Assembly (NCBI GenBank): GCA_900547725.1
Contig: URHR01000015.1
Location: 1-32,746, forward strand
DNA from: an uncultured Eubacteriales bacterium
GTDB taxonomy: Bacteria; Bacillota; Clostridia; Oscillospirales; CAG-272
Reading direction: 5' to 3'
Length of the DNA: 32,746 nucleotides
A program made the position numbers and the translations under genes. Of the stretch, positions 8,224-16,439 are shown in pieces. Below the pieces are notes generated by a model, which was given only the letters and a program-made list of their open reading frames with translations, searched no databases and had not been told where the DNA came from. Each line of letters starts with the position of its first letter. The first letter of the stretch is position 1.

Positions 8224-9369
8224 TCAGAACAGCGTGATGATATCCTTTGCCATGACAACCGCCATCAGTGCGAGCAGAACAATCAGTCCGACAAAGTTGA
8301 TGATGCCCTCAACCTGCGGTTTGACCTTTTTGCCGCGGATCAGCTCTACAACGTAAAGCAGAATGTGTCCGCCGTCCAGTGCGGGAAGCGGAAGCAGATT
8401 CATGATGCCGAGGTTGATGGAGATGACAATCACCAGATGCAACACATCCAACGCGCTGCTTTTTGCCGCCTGCGCGATCGTTCCCGTAATGCCGACGGGT
8501 CCCGATACGCTGTCCGCCGAATAACGCCCGCCGATCAGCCCGAACAGCGAATCATATACCATTTTCACCGCCGAGCAGGACTGCCAGAAACTGTGCTTGA
8601 TCAGCTTTGCGGGGGTCAGGTTCTCCCTATACACCTGAAAATCCCTCTGTCCGAAGACGGTTTTGCTCTGCACGCCGGTTGGAAAGAGAACATCCTTGAC
8701 AACCACCTTCTCGCCGTTCCGACGGACGGTGACATCCACTTTTTGGTAGCCCTGCGAAGTGATTTCATAGTTCAGCTGATAAAGCGTGTGAACCGACACC
8801 TTCCCGATTTTGAGGACTTCGTCCCCCACCATCAGCCCTGAGTTTTGGCTGATGTTTCCTTCGGGAAAGCCCGCAATCACGGTGTTGCCGAGATAGCCAT
8901 GCTGCCCCATAGAGCCGACCATGATGAACATGAGCAGGAAGCCGAGCAGAACATTCATCGCAGGTCCTGCGAGCGAGATCAGAATCCGTTTCCATACGCT
9001 CTGGTTGCAGTAGGCGTGCTTCTCATCCTCGGACGAAACGCTTTCCGATTCCGCATCCGTCGGTTGGATGTCGTTGAGAAGCGGGTTGTTCGGATCTTCG
9101 ACCACGGTCTCCCCCTTCTCGTTTCCCTGCGCCAGTTCCATGCCGCTTTCGCCGAGCATACTGACAAAGCCTCCGATGGGAAGCACGCGGAGCGCATAGA
9201 CCGTGCCGCTCTTCTTCGAACGGTGCGAGAGAATGCGCGGTCCCATTCCGATGGCGAATTCCAGAATCTTCACGCCGCACGCCCGCGCGACCAGAAAATG
9301 TCCCAGTTCATGAATGAAGATCAGAAAGCCGAAAATGAAAATTGCCAGTAAAATATACAGGACTATCAC
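8224..9369 (-). CDS. rseP: Site-2 protease RseP/RasP, membrane zinc metalloprotease
   Basis: Intramembrane metalloprotease of 381 residues that cleaves anti-sigma factors or signal-peptide remnants within the membrane. HELGH (20-24) in the first membrane segment holds the zinc ligands and Glu; the second part of the site is NLLPLPALDGGH near the C-terminus. A single PDZ domain (around GFPEGNISQNSG and VGDEVLKIG) lies between. An acidic stretch before the second membrane segment (DAESESVSSEDE) is a variable loop. I chose the GTG at 9369 because AGGAGG lies six bases upstream; a longer frame would run into ispC. It sits between ispC and ispG, a typical order. Confidence 0.96.
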   Translation of the reverse strand: MIVLYILLAIFIFGFLIFIHELGHFLVARACGVKILEFAIGMGPRILSHRSKKSGTVYALRVLPIGGFVSMLGESGMELAQGNEKGETVVEDPNNPLLNDIQPTDAESESVSSEDEKHAYCNQSVWKRILISLAGPAMNVLLGFLLMFIMVGSMGQHGYLGNTVIAGFPEGNISQNSGLMVGDEVLKIGKVSVHTLYQLNYEITSQGYQKVDVTVRRNGEKVVVKDVLFPTGVQSKTVFGQRDFQVYRENLTPAKLIKHSFWQSCSAVKMVYDSLFGLIGGRYSADSVSGPVGITGTIAQAAKSSALDVLHLVIVISINLGIMNLLPLPALDGGHILLYVVELIRGKKVKPQVEGIINFVGLIVLLALMAVVMAKDIITLF

Positions 9370-9397
9370 GGGTATCCTCCTAAGGGCTCGTTCTGCG

Positions 9398-10588
9398 TCA
9401 GAAACGCAGAGCAAGAATTTCGTTTGCAACTGCTCGGGCTCTTGCGTCAAAGGAAAAAATGTCCTCCACCGTTTCCGCACGGCTTGCTTCGGTGCGCAAC
9501 CGCTCTGCGGTCTCGGTCACGACCTCGGCTATTCCCGGGAACGTGAGCTTTTTTCCAAGAAAAGCCGCCACCGCCACCTCGTTTGCGGCGTTCACCACTG
9601 CGGGGACTGCCCCGCCCGAAGCAATTGCCGACCGCGCCAGTGCAAGCAACGGAAAGGTCTCGGTGTCGGGGCGCGCAAAGGTCAGCTTCCCGATGCGGAA
9701 CAGGTCAAGTTCGGGAATAACCGCCTCGGCTCTTGCGGGGTGCGTCAGCGCATACTGGACGCAAAGCCGCATATCCGGCACAGACATCTGCGCAATCACG
9801 CTGTTATCAGTATATTCGACCGCCGAATGCATTATGCTCTCGCGGTGAACCAACACCTCCACCTGCTCCGGGGCAACTCCGAACAGATGAACCGCCTCGA
9901 TGACCTCAAAGCCCTTGTTCATCAGTGTGGCGCTGTCGATTGTGATTTTTGCCCCCATCTTCCATGTCGGATGCGCCAGTGCGCGCGCGGGCGTGATGTC
10001 GGCAAGCTGCTCCTTGGTATAGCCGTAAAACGGACCGCCCGAGGCAGTCAGGAGCAGCTTTTTGATCTTTCTCGGATTCCCCGCCCGCAGGCATTGGAAA
10101 ATCGCGCTGTGCTCGCTGTCAACCGGCAGGATGGTCTGCCTCTTTTGACGAGCCAGTTTCATAACGATTTCGCCCGCGCAGACAAGCGATTCCTTGTTGG
10201 CAAGCGCCAACCGCTTGCCCGCACGGAGCGTTGCCAGAGTCGGGCGGAGTCCCGCTTCTCCGATCACGGCGTTCAGCACCACCTCGTCGCCCGCGTGCGG
10301 CTCTGCAATCATTTCGCAGATGCCGTCCATGCCGGAGAGCACCCGGACAGATGTATCGGCAAGCCGCTCCCGCAGGTCGCGCGCCGCGACTTCGTCCGCC
10401 ATAGCGCAAACGGGAACTTTGAATTCCCTTACCTGTTCCTCAACGCGCTTTGCGTTCTTCGCCGCGCAAAGCGCGTTGATTTTAGCCCCCGTCCGACGGG
10501 CTACATCCACCGCTTGTTCTCCGACCGAGCCTGTAGAGCCCAGAATCGTAACGGACGGATAAATCGAATTTGTTTCGTTCATGTTCAT
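9398..10588 (-). CDS. ispC: 1-deoxy-D-xylulose 5-phosphate reductoisomerase (IspC/Dxr)
   Basis: Second enzyme of the MEP pathway, NADPH-dependent, cytosolic, 396 residues. The Rossmann motif GSTGSVG is at 17-23. Family signatures follow: ANKESLVCAG, LPVDSEHSAIFQ, TASGGPF, ATLMNKGFEVIEA and the C-terminal AANEVAVAAFL. The start ATG overlaps the cdsA stop as ATGA, so translation is probably coupled; a second Met two codons further on is possible. Length is normal. Confidence 0.98.
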   Translation of the reverse strand: MNMNETNSIYPSVTILGSTGSVGEQAVDVARRTGAKINALCAAKNAKRVEEQVREFKVPVCAMADEVAARDLRERLADTSVRVLSGMDGICEMIAEPHAGDEVVLNAVIGEAGLRPTLATLRAGKRLALANKESLVCAGEIVMKLARQKRQTILPVDSEHSAIFQCLRAGNPRKIKKLLLTASGGPFYGYTKEQLADITPARALAHPTWKMGAKITIDSATLMNKGFEVIEAVHLFGVAPEQVEVLVHRESIMHSAVEYTDNSVIAQMSVPDMRLCVQYALTHPARAEAVIPELDLFRIGKLTFARPDTETFPLLALARSAIASGGAVPAVVNAANEVAVAAFLGKKLTFPGIAEVVTETAERLRTEASRAETVEDIFSFDARARAVANEILALRF

Positions 10589-11421
10589 GCCAATTCAAAA
10601 AAATTGAAGAATAGAGAGAATACCATCAGAAGCGCCGAGACCGCGATGACCGAATCAAAACGATCCAACACCCCTCCGTGCCCGGGAAAAATGAAGCCGT
10701 AGTCCTTTACGCCGTATTTGCGCTTGATGACCGACATGGAAAGGTCTCCGATCTGCGACACAACGGCAATGAGGACGCCCGCAACCGCGAAAATCAGGAG
10801 ATTTGCGGAAATCTCCGGTACCAGTTTTTCCACCACGAAACCGAAAATCACCATGACGAGGATGCAGAACACCGTTCCGCCGATGCTCCCCTCCACGGTC
10901 TTTTTGGGGCTGACATCGGGAATGAGCTTGTGCTTGCCGAATGCGCGCCCGCAGAAGTATGCGAAAATATCGGTAATCCACGCTCCGAGAAAACAGATAT
11001 AGTAGAGATATTTTCCGCCCGGTTCGCAATCGTGGATAAAGAGAATCGCGTTGAAGCCGATGAAAATGTAAAACAGGCTGAAGGACGCAACGAACACCGC
11101 TTCAAGCGGGTATTTGCCGTGCGAGAAGATCAGAACCGTAAAGGCATAAAGCGTCCAGACCACTGCCGCGCAGATTGCGATCGGGGCGAGCAGATCTCTG
11201 TCGGGCAGATAGCGGATGAGAAACGGGAACGCCGCGCCGAGCACATACATCGGCGCGGTGAACAGCCATGCGTTTTTCAGCCCGACGCAGGCAAACATTT
11301 CCCAGACCGACAGAACCGCGCAAACGGCAAGCCCGAGCGGAAAAATGAAGGTGTCCGAGAAGATCAGAACGGGTAAGAGGACGAAAAAGGCGACAACCGC
11401 CGTGATGATTCGTTGCTTCAT
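10585..11421 (-). CDS. cdsA: Phosphatidate cytidylyltransferase CdsA
   Basis: Integral membrane enzyme that makes CDP-diacylglycerol from phosphatidate and CTP, the branch point for phospholipids; 278 residues. Several hydrophobic segments run from residue 8 on. The family signature near the C-terminus is present: SVIKRKYGVKD followed by PGHGGVLDRFDS. AAAGGG lies upstream of the ATG, 23 bases after uppS. The stop overlaps the ispC start. Confidence 0.97.
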   Translation of the reverse strand: MKQRIITAVVAFFVLLPVLIFSDTFIFPLGLAVCAVLSVWEMFACVGLKNAWLFTAPMYVLGAAFPFLIRYLPDRDLLAPIAICAAVVWTLYAFTVLIFSHGKYPLEAVFVASFSLFYIFIGFNAILFIHDCEPGGKYLYYICFLGAWITDIFAYFCGRAFGKHKLIPDVSPKKTVEGSIGGTVFCILVMVIFGFVVEKLVPEISANLLIFAVAGVLIAVVSQIGDLSMSVIKRKYGVKDYGFIFPGHGGVLDRFDSVIAVSALLMVFSLFFNFFELA

Positions 11422-11444
11422 AGCGAATCCCTTTCAGTTTCAGT

Positions 11445-12182
11445 TCAGATGTTTTTCACGCCGCCGAAGCGCCGCTTGCGACCGAGAAAGGAGCGGATTG
11501 CCTCATCCACATCCCGTTCGCGGTAATCGGGCCAGAGCGTGTCGGTAAAGTAGTATTCCGCATATGCGGATTGCCAGAGCAGAAAATTGGAGGAGCGCAG
11601 ATCGCCGCCCGTACGGACAATCAGATCTGGGTCTGGACATCCCGCCGTATAGAGATGCGCGGAGATGTCGTCCTCTGTCACGGTCTGTTTCCCCTCGCGG
11701 ATCAGCGCCTCGCAGGCATGGGCGATTTCTTCCCTGCCGCCGTAGTTGACCGCGATGTTGAGCCGGAACGCGCGATCCGCCGTTTCACGATCCAGCCGCT
11801 CCATCTTTTCCCGCAGACTGTCCGGGAAGGCGGAAAGGTTGCCCACAAAACACAGATGAATCTTTTCCTTGTCGATTTCGCGGAAGAATTCCTCGATATA
11901 GTCGTCCAGAAGCCCCAGAAGTGCTTTGACCTCGTGCTCGGGGCGCTTCCAGTTCTCGGTGGAAAAGGCGTAAACGGTCATGTACTGCAACCCGATGGAT
12001 TCACAGTACCGCCCGATGCGACGGAAGTTTTCCGCTCCCCGTTTGTGCCCGTATTCGCGCGGCATTCCCCGCTTTTTTGCCCATCTGCCGTTGCCGTCCA
12101 TGATGAAGGCGATGTGCCGCAACCGCCCGTCCGAGAGTTCGGGAGCGCCTGCCGCTTCCTTTTTCTTCTTTTGAAAAAACAT
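11445..12182 (-). CDS. uppS: Isoprenyl transferase, undecaprenyl diphosphate synthase UppS
   Basis: Cis-prenyltransferase that makes the C55 lipid carrier for cell-wall synthesis; 245 residues, cytosolic face. FIMDGNGRWAKKRG contains the catalytic Asp29; NVAVNYGG-type sequence (NIAVNYGGREEI) and the C-terminal NFLLWQSAYAEYYF with the Mg-binding Glu are present. Oddity: the usual RTGGE motif reads RTGGD here, a conservative change. The ATG at 12182 has GGAG seven bases upstream; a TTG four codons earlier is less likely. It lies between frr and cdsA as in most Bacillota. Confidence 0.97.
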   Translation of the reverse strand: MFFQKKKKEAAGAPELSDGRLRHIAFIMDGNGRWAKKRGMPREYGHKRGAENFRRIGRYCESIGLQYMTVYAFSTENWKRPEHEVKALLGLLDDYIEEFFREIDKEKIHLCFVGNLSAFPDSLREKMERLDRETADRAFRLNIAVNYGGREEIAHACEALIREGKQTVTEDDISAHLYTAGCPDPDLIVRTGGDLRSSNFLLWQSAYAEYYFTDTLWPDYRERDVDEAIRSFLGRKRRFGGVKNI

Positions 12183-12251
12183 GATGCACTCCAAAAAATC
12201 CGGCGGGAACCGTTTTGCGGCGCCCGCCGGAGAATCGCAGAAACGCCGCCG

Positions 12252-12806
12252 TCAGACCTGCATGATCTCCTTGTCCTTCTTTGCGGTAATGTCATCCACC
12301 TGCTTGATGTACTTGTCGGTCAGATCCTGCACGGATTTCTCGCTTGCCTTCTGTTCGTCCTCGGTCATTTCGCCGTCTTTCTTCTGCTTCTTGATTTCGT
12401 CATTTGCTTCGCGGCGGACATTTCGAATGGCAACGCGCGCTTCCTCGCCCATCTTCTGAATCTGCTTGGTCAGCTCCTTGCGGCGCTCCTCGGTCAGCTG
12501 CGGGAAGATCAGACGGATGACAATGCCGTCGTCGCTCGGCGTAATGCCGATGTCGGATGCCAGAATCGCCTTCACCATCGGCTTAAGGGTGGAGCGGTCG
12601 TAGGGAGAAATGGTCAGAGTTTTGGGGTCGGTTACGGTCACCGAAGCCATATCCACAATGCGGGTCGGCGCGCCGTAGTATTCAAAGGTCACCTTGGACA
12701 CGATAGCGGCATTCGCCTGACTTGCGCGGATGGTGGAAAGATTGCTCTCGTAAGCGGCAATGCTCTTCTGCATTTTTTCTTCGGTCTGTTTGGTGTTGAA
12801 TTTCAT
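12252..12806 (-). CDS. frr: Ribosome recycling factor
   Basis: Splits post-termination ribosomes together with EF-G; 184 residues, the usual length. The long N-terminal helix (KFNTKQTEEKMQKSI), the RASQANAAIV region replacing RTGRA-type sequence, the small beta domain (VTFEYYGAPTRI) and the C-terminal coiled helices are all visible. I chose ATG 12806 by alignment with the family and a GGA seven bases upstream; TTG at 12818 is an alternative. It follows pyrH by 35 bases. Confidence 0.97.
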   Translation of the reverse strand: MKFNTKQTEEKMQKSIAAYESNLSTIRASQANAAIVSKVTFEYYGAPTRIVDMASVTVTDPKTLTISPYDRSTLKPMVKAILASDIGITPSDDGIVIRLIFPQLTEERRKELTKQIQKMGEEARVAIRNVRREANDEIKKQKKDGEMTEDEQKASEKSVQDLTDKYIKQVDDITAKKDKEIMQV

Positions 12807-12841
12807 AATTTCATCCAATCCTTTCCTGTGTGTTCGGTTGT

Positions 12842-13561
12842 TCAGTTTTTGTTATGAATCAGGGTGCCGACAGGCTCGCCCATGACGACGCGGTAAATAT
12901 TCTCGGGATCTGCCAGTCCGAAAGCATAGCCGTTCACATTGTTTTCCATGCAGAAGATCATGGCGGAGAGATCCAGCGCCTTGAGATTTTGATCGATGAT
13001 CTGACGGTAGGTCAATTCGCTGTAACGGGTCGCGGTCGGATCTTTTCTCGGGTCGGCGCTGTAGATTGCGTCGATGTTCTTCGCCATCAGCACGCAGTCG
13101 GCGTGAATTTCCGCCGCGCGCAGAACAGCCGTTGTATCGGTTGAGAAGTACGGAACGCCGAGTCCGCCGCCGAAAATGACGACCTTTCCGGCTTCCAGCG
13201 CCGCGATTGCGTCACGCGCGGTGTATACGTCCGCAAAGGCATGAATGTCAACCGAGGTCATGACAACCGCTTCCATGCCCGCATGAACAAACGCATCCTG
13301 AAGCGCGATGGAGTTGATGACGGTTGCGAGCATTCCCATGTGATCCGCACGGACGCGATCCATATCCGTTCCCTGTCTGCCGCGCCAGATGTTTCCCGCG
13401 CCGACCACAACGGCAACCTGCACGCCCGCGTCAACGCAGCGTTTGATCTGCGCGGCGACCTGTGCAGTAAAATCAAAGTTCAGAATCCCGTCTGCTCCTG
13501 CGGCAAGCGCCTCGCCCGACAGCTTGAGCAGTACCCTGCGGTATTTCGGTTGCATATCCAT
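12842..13561 (-). CDS. pyrH: UMP kinase
   Basis: Bacterial UMP kinase of the amino-acid kinase fold, makes UDP for RNA, lipid and wall precursors; 239 residues. LLKLSGEAL near the N-terminus, GAGNIWRGR, DHMGMLATVINSIALQD and the PYFSTDTTAVLRAAE segment are characteristic. GGAG eight bases before the ATG. It is the first gene of the large pyrH-to-polC operon and has a good promoter 38 bases upstream. In many Bacillota it follows tsf directly; here tsf is more than 7 kb away. Confidence 0.98.
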   Translation of the reverse strand: MDMQPKYRRVLLKLSGEALAAGADGILNFDFTAQVAAQIKRCVDAGVQVAVVVGAGNIWRGRQGTDMDRVRADHMGMLATVINSIALQDAFVHAGMEAVVMTSVDIHAFADVYTARDAIAALEAGKVVIFGGGLGVPYFSTDTTAVLRAAEIHADCVLMAKNIDAIYSADPRKDPTATRYSELTYRQIIDQNLKALDLSAMIFCMENNVNGYAFGLADPENIYRVVMGEPVGTLIHNKN

Positions 13562-13598
13562 AAATCAAGCTCCTTCTTCCGTTGTCCTATTCCTCTTT

Positions 13599-13627
13599 AT
13601 TTTACTACAAATCGCGCCGTTTGTAAA
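13599..13627 (-). promoter_or_regulatory. SigA-type promoter of the pyrH operon
   Basis: On the minus strand TTTACA (13627-13622) and TAAAAT (13604-13599) are separated by 17 bases; start predicted near 13592, about 30 bases before the pyrH ATG. It is the only convincing promoter for the nine genes that follow. Confidence 0.7.
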
Positions 13628-13680
13628 CACCTTTTTTGTAAATAAAATGCTTTTGCGGCGATTTTCCGCTCCGTGGCGTC

Positions 13681-14613
13681 TTACAGCACCCGCGTTTGTC
13701 CGAAAACGGCTTTGACATCCTCTGCCTTCGGCGGCAGAGTCCCTTCCGTCATGCAGGCAGCAGTGCCGAACGAGACTGCCGTGCGCAGGACGGTTTCGCG
13801 ATCCAGTCCCCGCGCGGTTGCGTGCAGAACGCCTGCCAACGTGCTGTCTCCCGCCCCGATGGTGGAAACGGGGTGCGCCAACTTGGGTACTGACAGAATC
13901 AGCGAATTGCAACCGTCCGACCAGACCGCGCCGTCCCCGCCGAGGCTGATCATCACCTCTTCCGCCACGCCGCGCTTCACCAGTTCCGCCGCCGCTTTTG
14001 CCGCGTCCTGCGCGTTTTCCACCGGCGTTCCGAGGAAGGAGACGATCTCCTGCTCGTTCGGCTTGATGAGCCACGGGTGAATTTCGGTCAGATCCTCGGG
14101 GGTAAAGGAATTGGAATCCACAATCACGCGCACGCCGTTTGCGATCAGACGGCGCAGAAAGGCGATGACATCCGCTTTCTCCAAGCCCTTCGGATTTCTT
14201 CCCGCAAATGCGAGCAGGTCGCCTGCGCGGCAGACATCAAGCACGGACTTTTCCAGTTCGTGCAGAATTTCGGGGGTTACGCGGAAGGTGTCGAGACTGA
14301 TTCGCGTTTCCCGGCTGTCTGCTGGGTGCAGCGTGATGTTTTCGCGGATGCGCCCTGCCGTGTGAATCGGCGCATAGTGCAGACCGTCGCGCTTCAGCTG
14401 TGCCTCAAATGCCGCGCCGTTCTCGTCGCCGAGAATGACGAACGCGGTGCTGTCAGTCCCATTGACTTTTAACGCACGGGAAATGTTGATGCCCTTTCCG
14501 CCTGCGTCGCAGAGGATGCTGTCAACATAGTTCTCCTTCTGCGCTTCAAAATGCGCCATGCGATAGTGCAGATCGAATGCGGGGTTGAGCGTGACCGTGT
14601 AAATCGCTTTCAT
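13681..14613 (-). CDS. pfkB: 1-phosphofructokinase family sugar kinase (PfkB fold)
   Basis: Ribokinase-family kinase of 310 residues, of the FruK/LacC branch that phosphorylates fructose 1-phosphate or tagatose 6-phosphate. TVTLNPAFD at the N-terminus, GGKGINISRAL (38-48) and the second signature TIGAGDSTLAG with catalytic Asp256 (GAGD 253-256) are intact. The exact substrate cannot be read from sequence. AAAGGA lies before the ATG. No PTS or regulator gene is adjacent; instead the gene starts 12 bases after a YolD-like gene and seems cotranscribed with a translesion polymerase, an unusual partner. Confidence 0.93.
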   Translation of the reverse strand: MKAIYTVTLNPAFDLHYRMAHFEAQKENYVDSILCDAGGKGINISRALKVNGTDSTAFVILGDENGAAFEAQLKRDGLHYAPIHTAGRIRENITLHPADSRETRISLDTFRVTPEILHELEKSVLDVCRAGDLLAFAGRNPKGLEKADVIAFLRRLIANGVRVIVDSNSFTPEDLTEIHPWLIKPNEQEIVSFLGTPVENAQDAAKAAAELVKRGVAEEVMISLGGDGAVWSDGCNSLILSVPKLAHPVSTIGAGDSTLAGVLHATARGLDRETVLRTAVSFGTAACMTEGTLPPKAEDVKAVFGQTRVL

Positions 14614-14625
14614 ATTCGTTTCCTT

Positions 14626-14952
14626 TCAGTTGTTGAGTTCCGTAATTTCCGATATATCATCAAACCGGATCGAGGTTTTGACAATCCGCAGGGCGCGGGT
14701 TGCAAGATCGATGTCCGATACCATACCGACCGTTGTTTTGTATGCATTCCCATCGTAATGCGTTACGCGAACCAGACTGCCGCGCGCGATGTGCGACAGC
14801 TTCCGCGACAGCGCCGCCGCGTCCTCTTCGGAGAGCATTCGCCTCGGTTCGGGCTTCCGCTCCTGTTCGCGGATCAATTCCTCAAATCCGCGCAATGCCG
14901 CAAACGGCATGAATTGTCGCGCGCGGTCAGGATTCCCGGTCTTCTTCTCCAC
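14626..14952 (-). CDS. YolD-like protein
   Basis: Small protein of 108 residues of the YolD-like family, which usually accompanies Y-family polymerases of the UvrX/YqjW kind. RARQFMPFAALRGFEE at the N-terminus is the typical start, followed by a helical segment and a small beta domain. Start is GTG at 14952 with GGAGG eight bases upstream. It overlaps the end of the polymerase gene by 26 bases. Its molecular role is not established; the pairing suggests control or assistance of the polymerase. Confidence 0.88.
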   Translation of the reverse strand: MEKKTGNPDRARQFMPFAALRGFEELIREQERKPEPRRMLSEEDAAALSRKLSHIARGSLVRVTHYDGNAYKTTVGMVSDIDLATRALRIVKTSIRFDDISEITELNN

Positions 14953-16207
14953 TGTTGTGTCCTCCGATCAGCCGATTCCGTTCCCGCGCGGTCGCCTTTT
15001 CCTCAAGGCTGATTCCGTGCAGAATCGCGTTTTTACCATACTTTTTCCGAAGTCCCAGAACCGTTTTCTGGAGTTCCAGTTCGCGCCGCTCCGCGTCGAG
15101 ATCGGTAAAAAGATTCAGCGTTGCGCAAGTCTCGTCCTGCAGATCGTTCAGTCCCACGTTGATGCGGCGGATGGGATAATTCGGGTTGACCGTTTTGCGG
15201 AAGCAGTCCACAAACGCGCGGCGGATCTTCTTTGCCGAATTGGTGTAACCGCCAAGCTTTACGGTTGTTCCCGCCGACCCGCGCATATCGCGCGAATAGC
15301 CGACCGAAAGGCTGATGGAATCGGTAACCTTGCGCCGCTCGATCAGTTCCAGAACCAACGGATCTACCATTTCCTTCAGCACCGTCAGCGCGTCGTCAAA
15401 GCGGTAGTCTTCAAACAGAATCTGCCCGTTGGAAATCGATTCGCTCTTTGCCACATAAGCATGGATGTCCGCAATGGTGCACGGCTCTCGCCCGTGGGCA
15501 TGGTCGATCAGATATTCCGCATTCACGCCGAATTCACGGTAAAGCTTGGCTTCTTCGCATTCCGCAACGCCGCGCAGATCGAAGATGCCCATCTTTTCCA
15601 GCCGCTTTGCAATGCCGCGACCGACATTCCAGATATCCGTCAGCGGCTGATGATACCAAACCGTCCGTCGAAATTCCGCCTCGTCCAGATACCCGACGCG
15701 ATCCGGGGCGTGTTTTGCCGTAATGTCAAGCGCCACCTTCGCCAGAAAGAGGTTCGTTCCGATTCCGACGGTTGCGCAGATGCCGCCCGTTTCGCGATAC
15801 ACCGCGTCGGTCAACATTTTTGCCAGATCCCGCTCGTTCATGTCGTAGAGCCTGCGGTAGGACGTGATATCCAGAAAGCATTCGTCGATGGAATACACAT
15901 GGATATCCTCCGGACTGATATAGCGCAGATAAACCGAATAGATGCGCGCCGCGTATTCCATATACAGTTTCATCCGCGGAAGCGCTGTGATATAGTCGAT
16001 TCCGGGCGGAATCTCATAAATTCTGCATCGGTTTCGCACGCCCAGTTCCTTGAGCGCAGGAGAGACCGCCAGACAGATCGCGCCGCGCCCGCGGGAGGGA
16101 TCTGCAACCACGAGTCGCGTTGTCATGGTATCAAGCCCGCGTTCGGCGCATTCCACGGAGGCGAAAAAACTTTTGAGGTCGATGCAAAGATACATCCTGT
16201 CATCCAT
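14927..16207 (-). CDS. Y-family translesion DNA polymerase (UmuC/DinB/UvrX-like)
   Basis: Error-prone polymerase of 426 residues that copies damaged DNA. YLCIDLKSFFASVE has the first metal-binding Asp10, and YSIDECFLD (SIDE 106-109) carries the other catalytic acids, so it should be active. The helix-hairpin-helix thumb (DIWNVGRGIAKRLEKMGIFDL) and the little-finger domain follow. The start ATG at 16207 has GGAGG six bases upstream; an in-frame extension would run through the terminator and the tRNA. Partner YolD is downstream. No LexA-type box was found upstream, and the only promoter seen is that of tRNA-Leu behind a terminator. Confidence 0.95.
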   Translation of the reverse strand: MDDRMYLCIDLKSFFASVECAERGLDTMTTRLVVADPSRGRGAICLAVSPALKELGVRNRCRIYEIPPGIDYITALPRMKLYMEYAARIYSVYLRYISPEDIHVYSIDECFLDITSYRRLYDMNERDLAKMLTDAVYRETGGICATVGIGTNLFLAKVALDITAKHAPDRVGYLDEAEFRRTVWYHQPLTDIWNVGRGIAKRLEKMGIFDLRGVAECEEAKLYREFGVNAEYLIDHAHGREPCTIADIHAYVAKSESISNGQILFEDYRFDDALTVLKEMVDPLVLELIERRKVTDSISLSVGYSRDMRGSAGTTVKLGGYTNSAKKIRRAFVDCFRKTVNPNYPIRRINVGLNDLQDETCATLNLFTDLDAERRELELQKTVLGLRKKYGKNAILHGISLEEKATARERNRLIGGHNSGEEDRES

Positions 16208-16223
16208 CCGACACCTCCGAAAT

Positions 16224-16264
16224 AAACAAAAACCTGCCGCCCGAAAAGCTTGGGCGGCAGGTAT
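16224..16264 (-). terminator. Intrinsic terminator of tRNA-Leu
   Basis: On the minus strand CCTGCCGCCC - nine-base loop - GGGCGGCAGG (10 perfect pairs, 16261-16233) is followed by TTTTTGTTT. It lies just after the tRNA and ends 17 bases before the polymerase start codon. Confidence 0.9.
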
Positions 16265-16268
16265 CTTT

Positions 16269-16355
16269 TGGTGCCGGTAGTCGGGGTCGAACCGACACGG
16301 TATCGCTACCACTGGATTTTGAGTCCAGCACGTCTGCCAATTCCATCATACCGGC
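16269..16355 (-). tRNA. tRNA-Leu (anticodon CAA), CCA encoded
   Basis: Acceptor stem GCCGGTA / TACCGGC pairs over seven bases, followed by A and an encoded CCA (16271-16269). The anticodon stem CTGGA/TCCAG closes a seven-base loop with CAA at 16321-16319. The T loop reads GGTTCGACC-like, and a long variable arm (TGGTAGCGATACC region) identifies a class II Leu tRNA. It has its own promoter and terminator. Confidence 0.97.
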
Positions 16356-16368
16356 GGGCAACGGATAT

Positions 16369-16397
16369 ATTATACCACATCCCGCCTGAAAAATCAA
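16369..16397 (-). promoter_or_regulatory. Promoter of tRNA-Leu
   Basis: Minus-strand TTGATT (16397-16392), 17-base spacer, TATAAT (16374-16369), with the extended element TGTGG directly before TATAAT. Start predicted near 16362, about seven bases before the mature 5' end. Confidence 0.88.
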
Positions 16398-16439
16398 GAG
16401 CTTTTTGCAATTTTCTGCAAATTATTCTGTTGTTCCATA

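Noticed and set aside
16398..16439. Hairpin TTTGCA-GAAAAT-TGCAAA after glpK
   Set aside because: Six pairs without a T tract; not a credible terminator.
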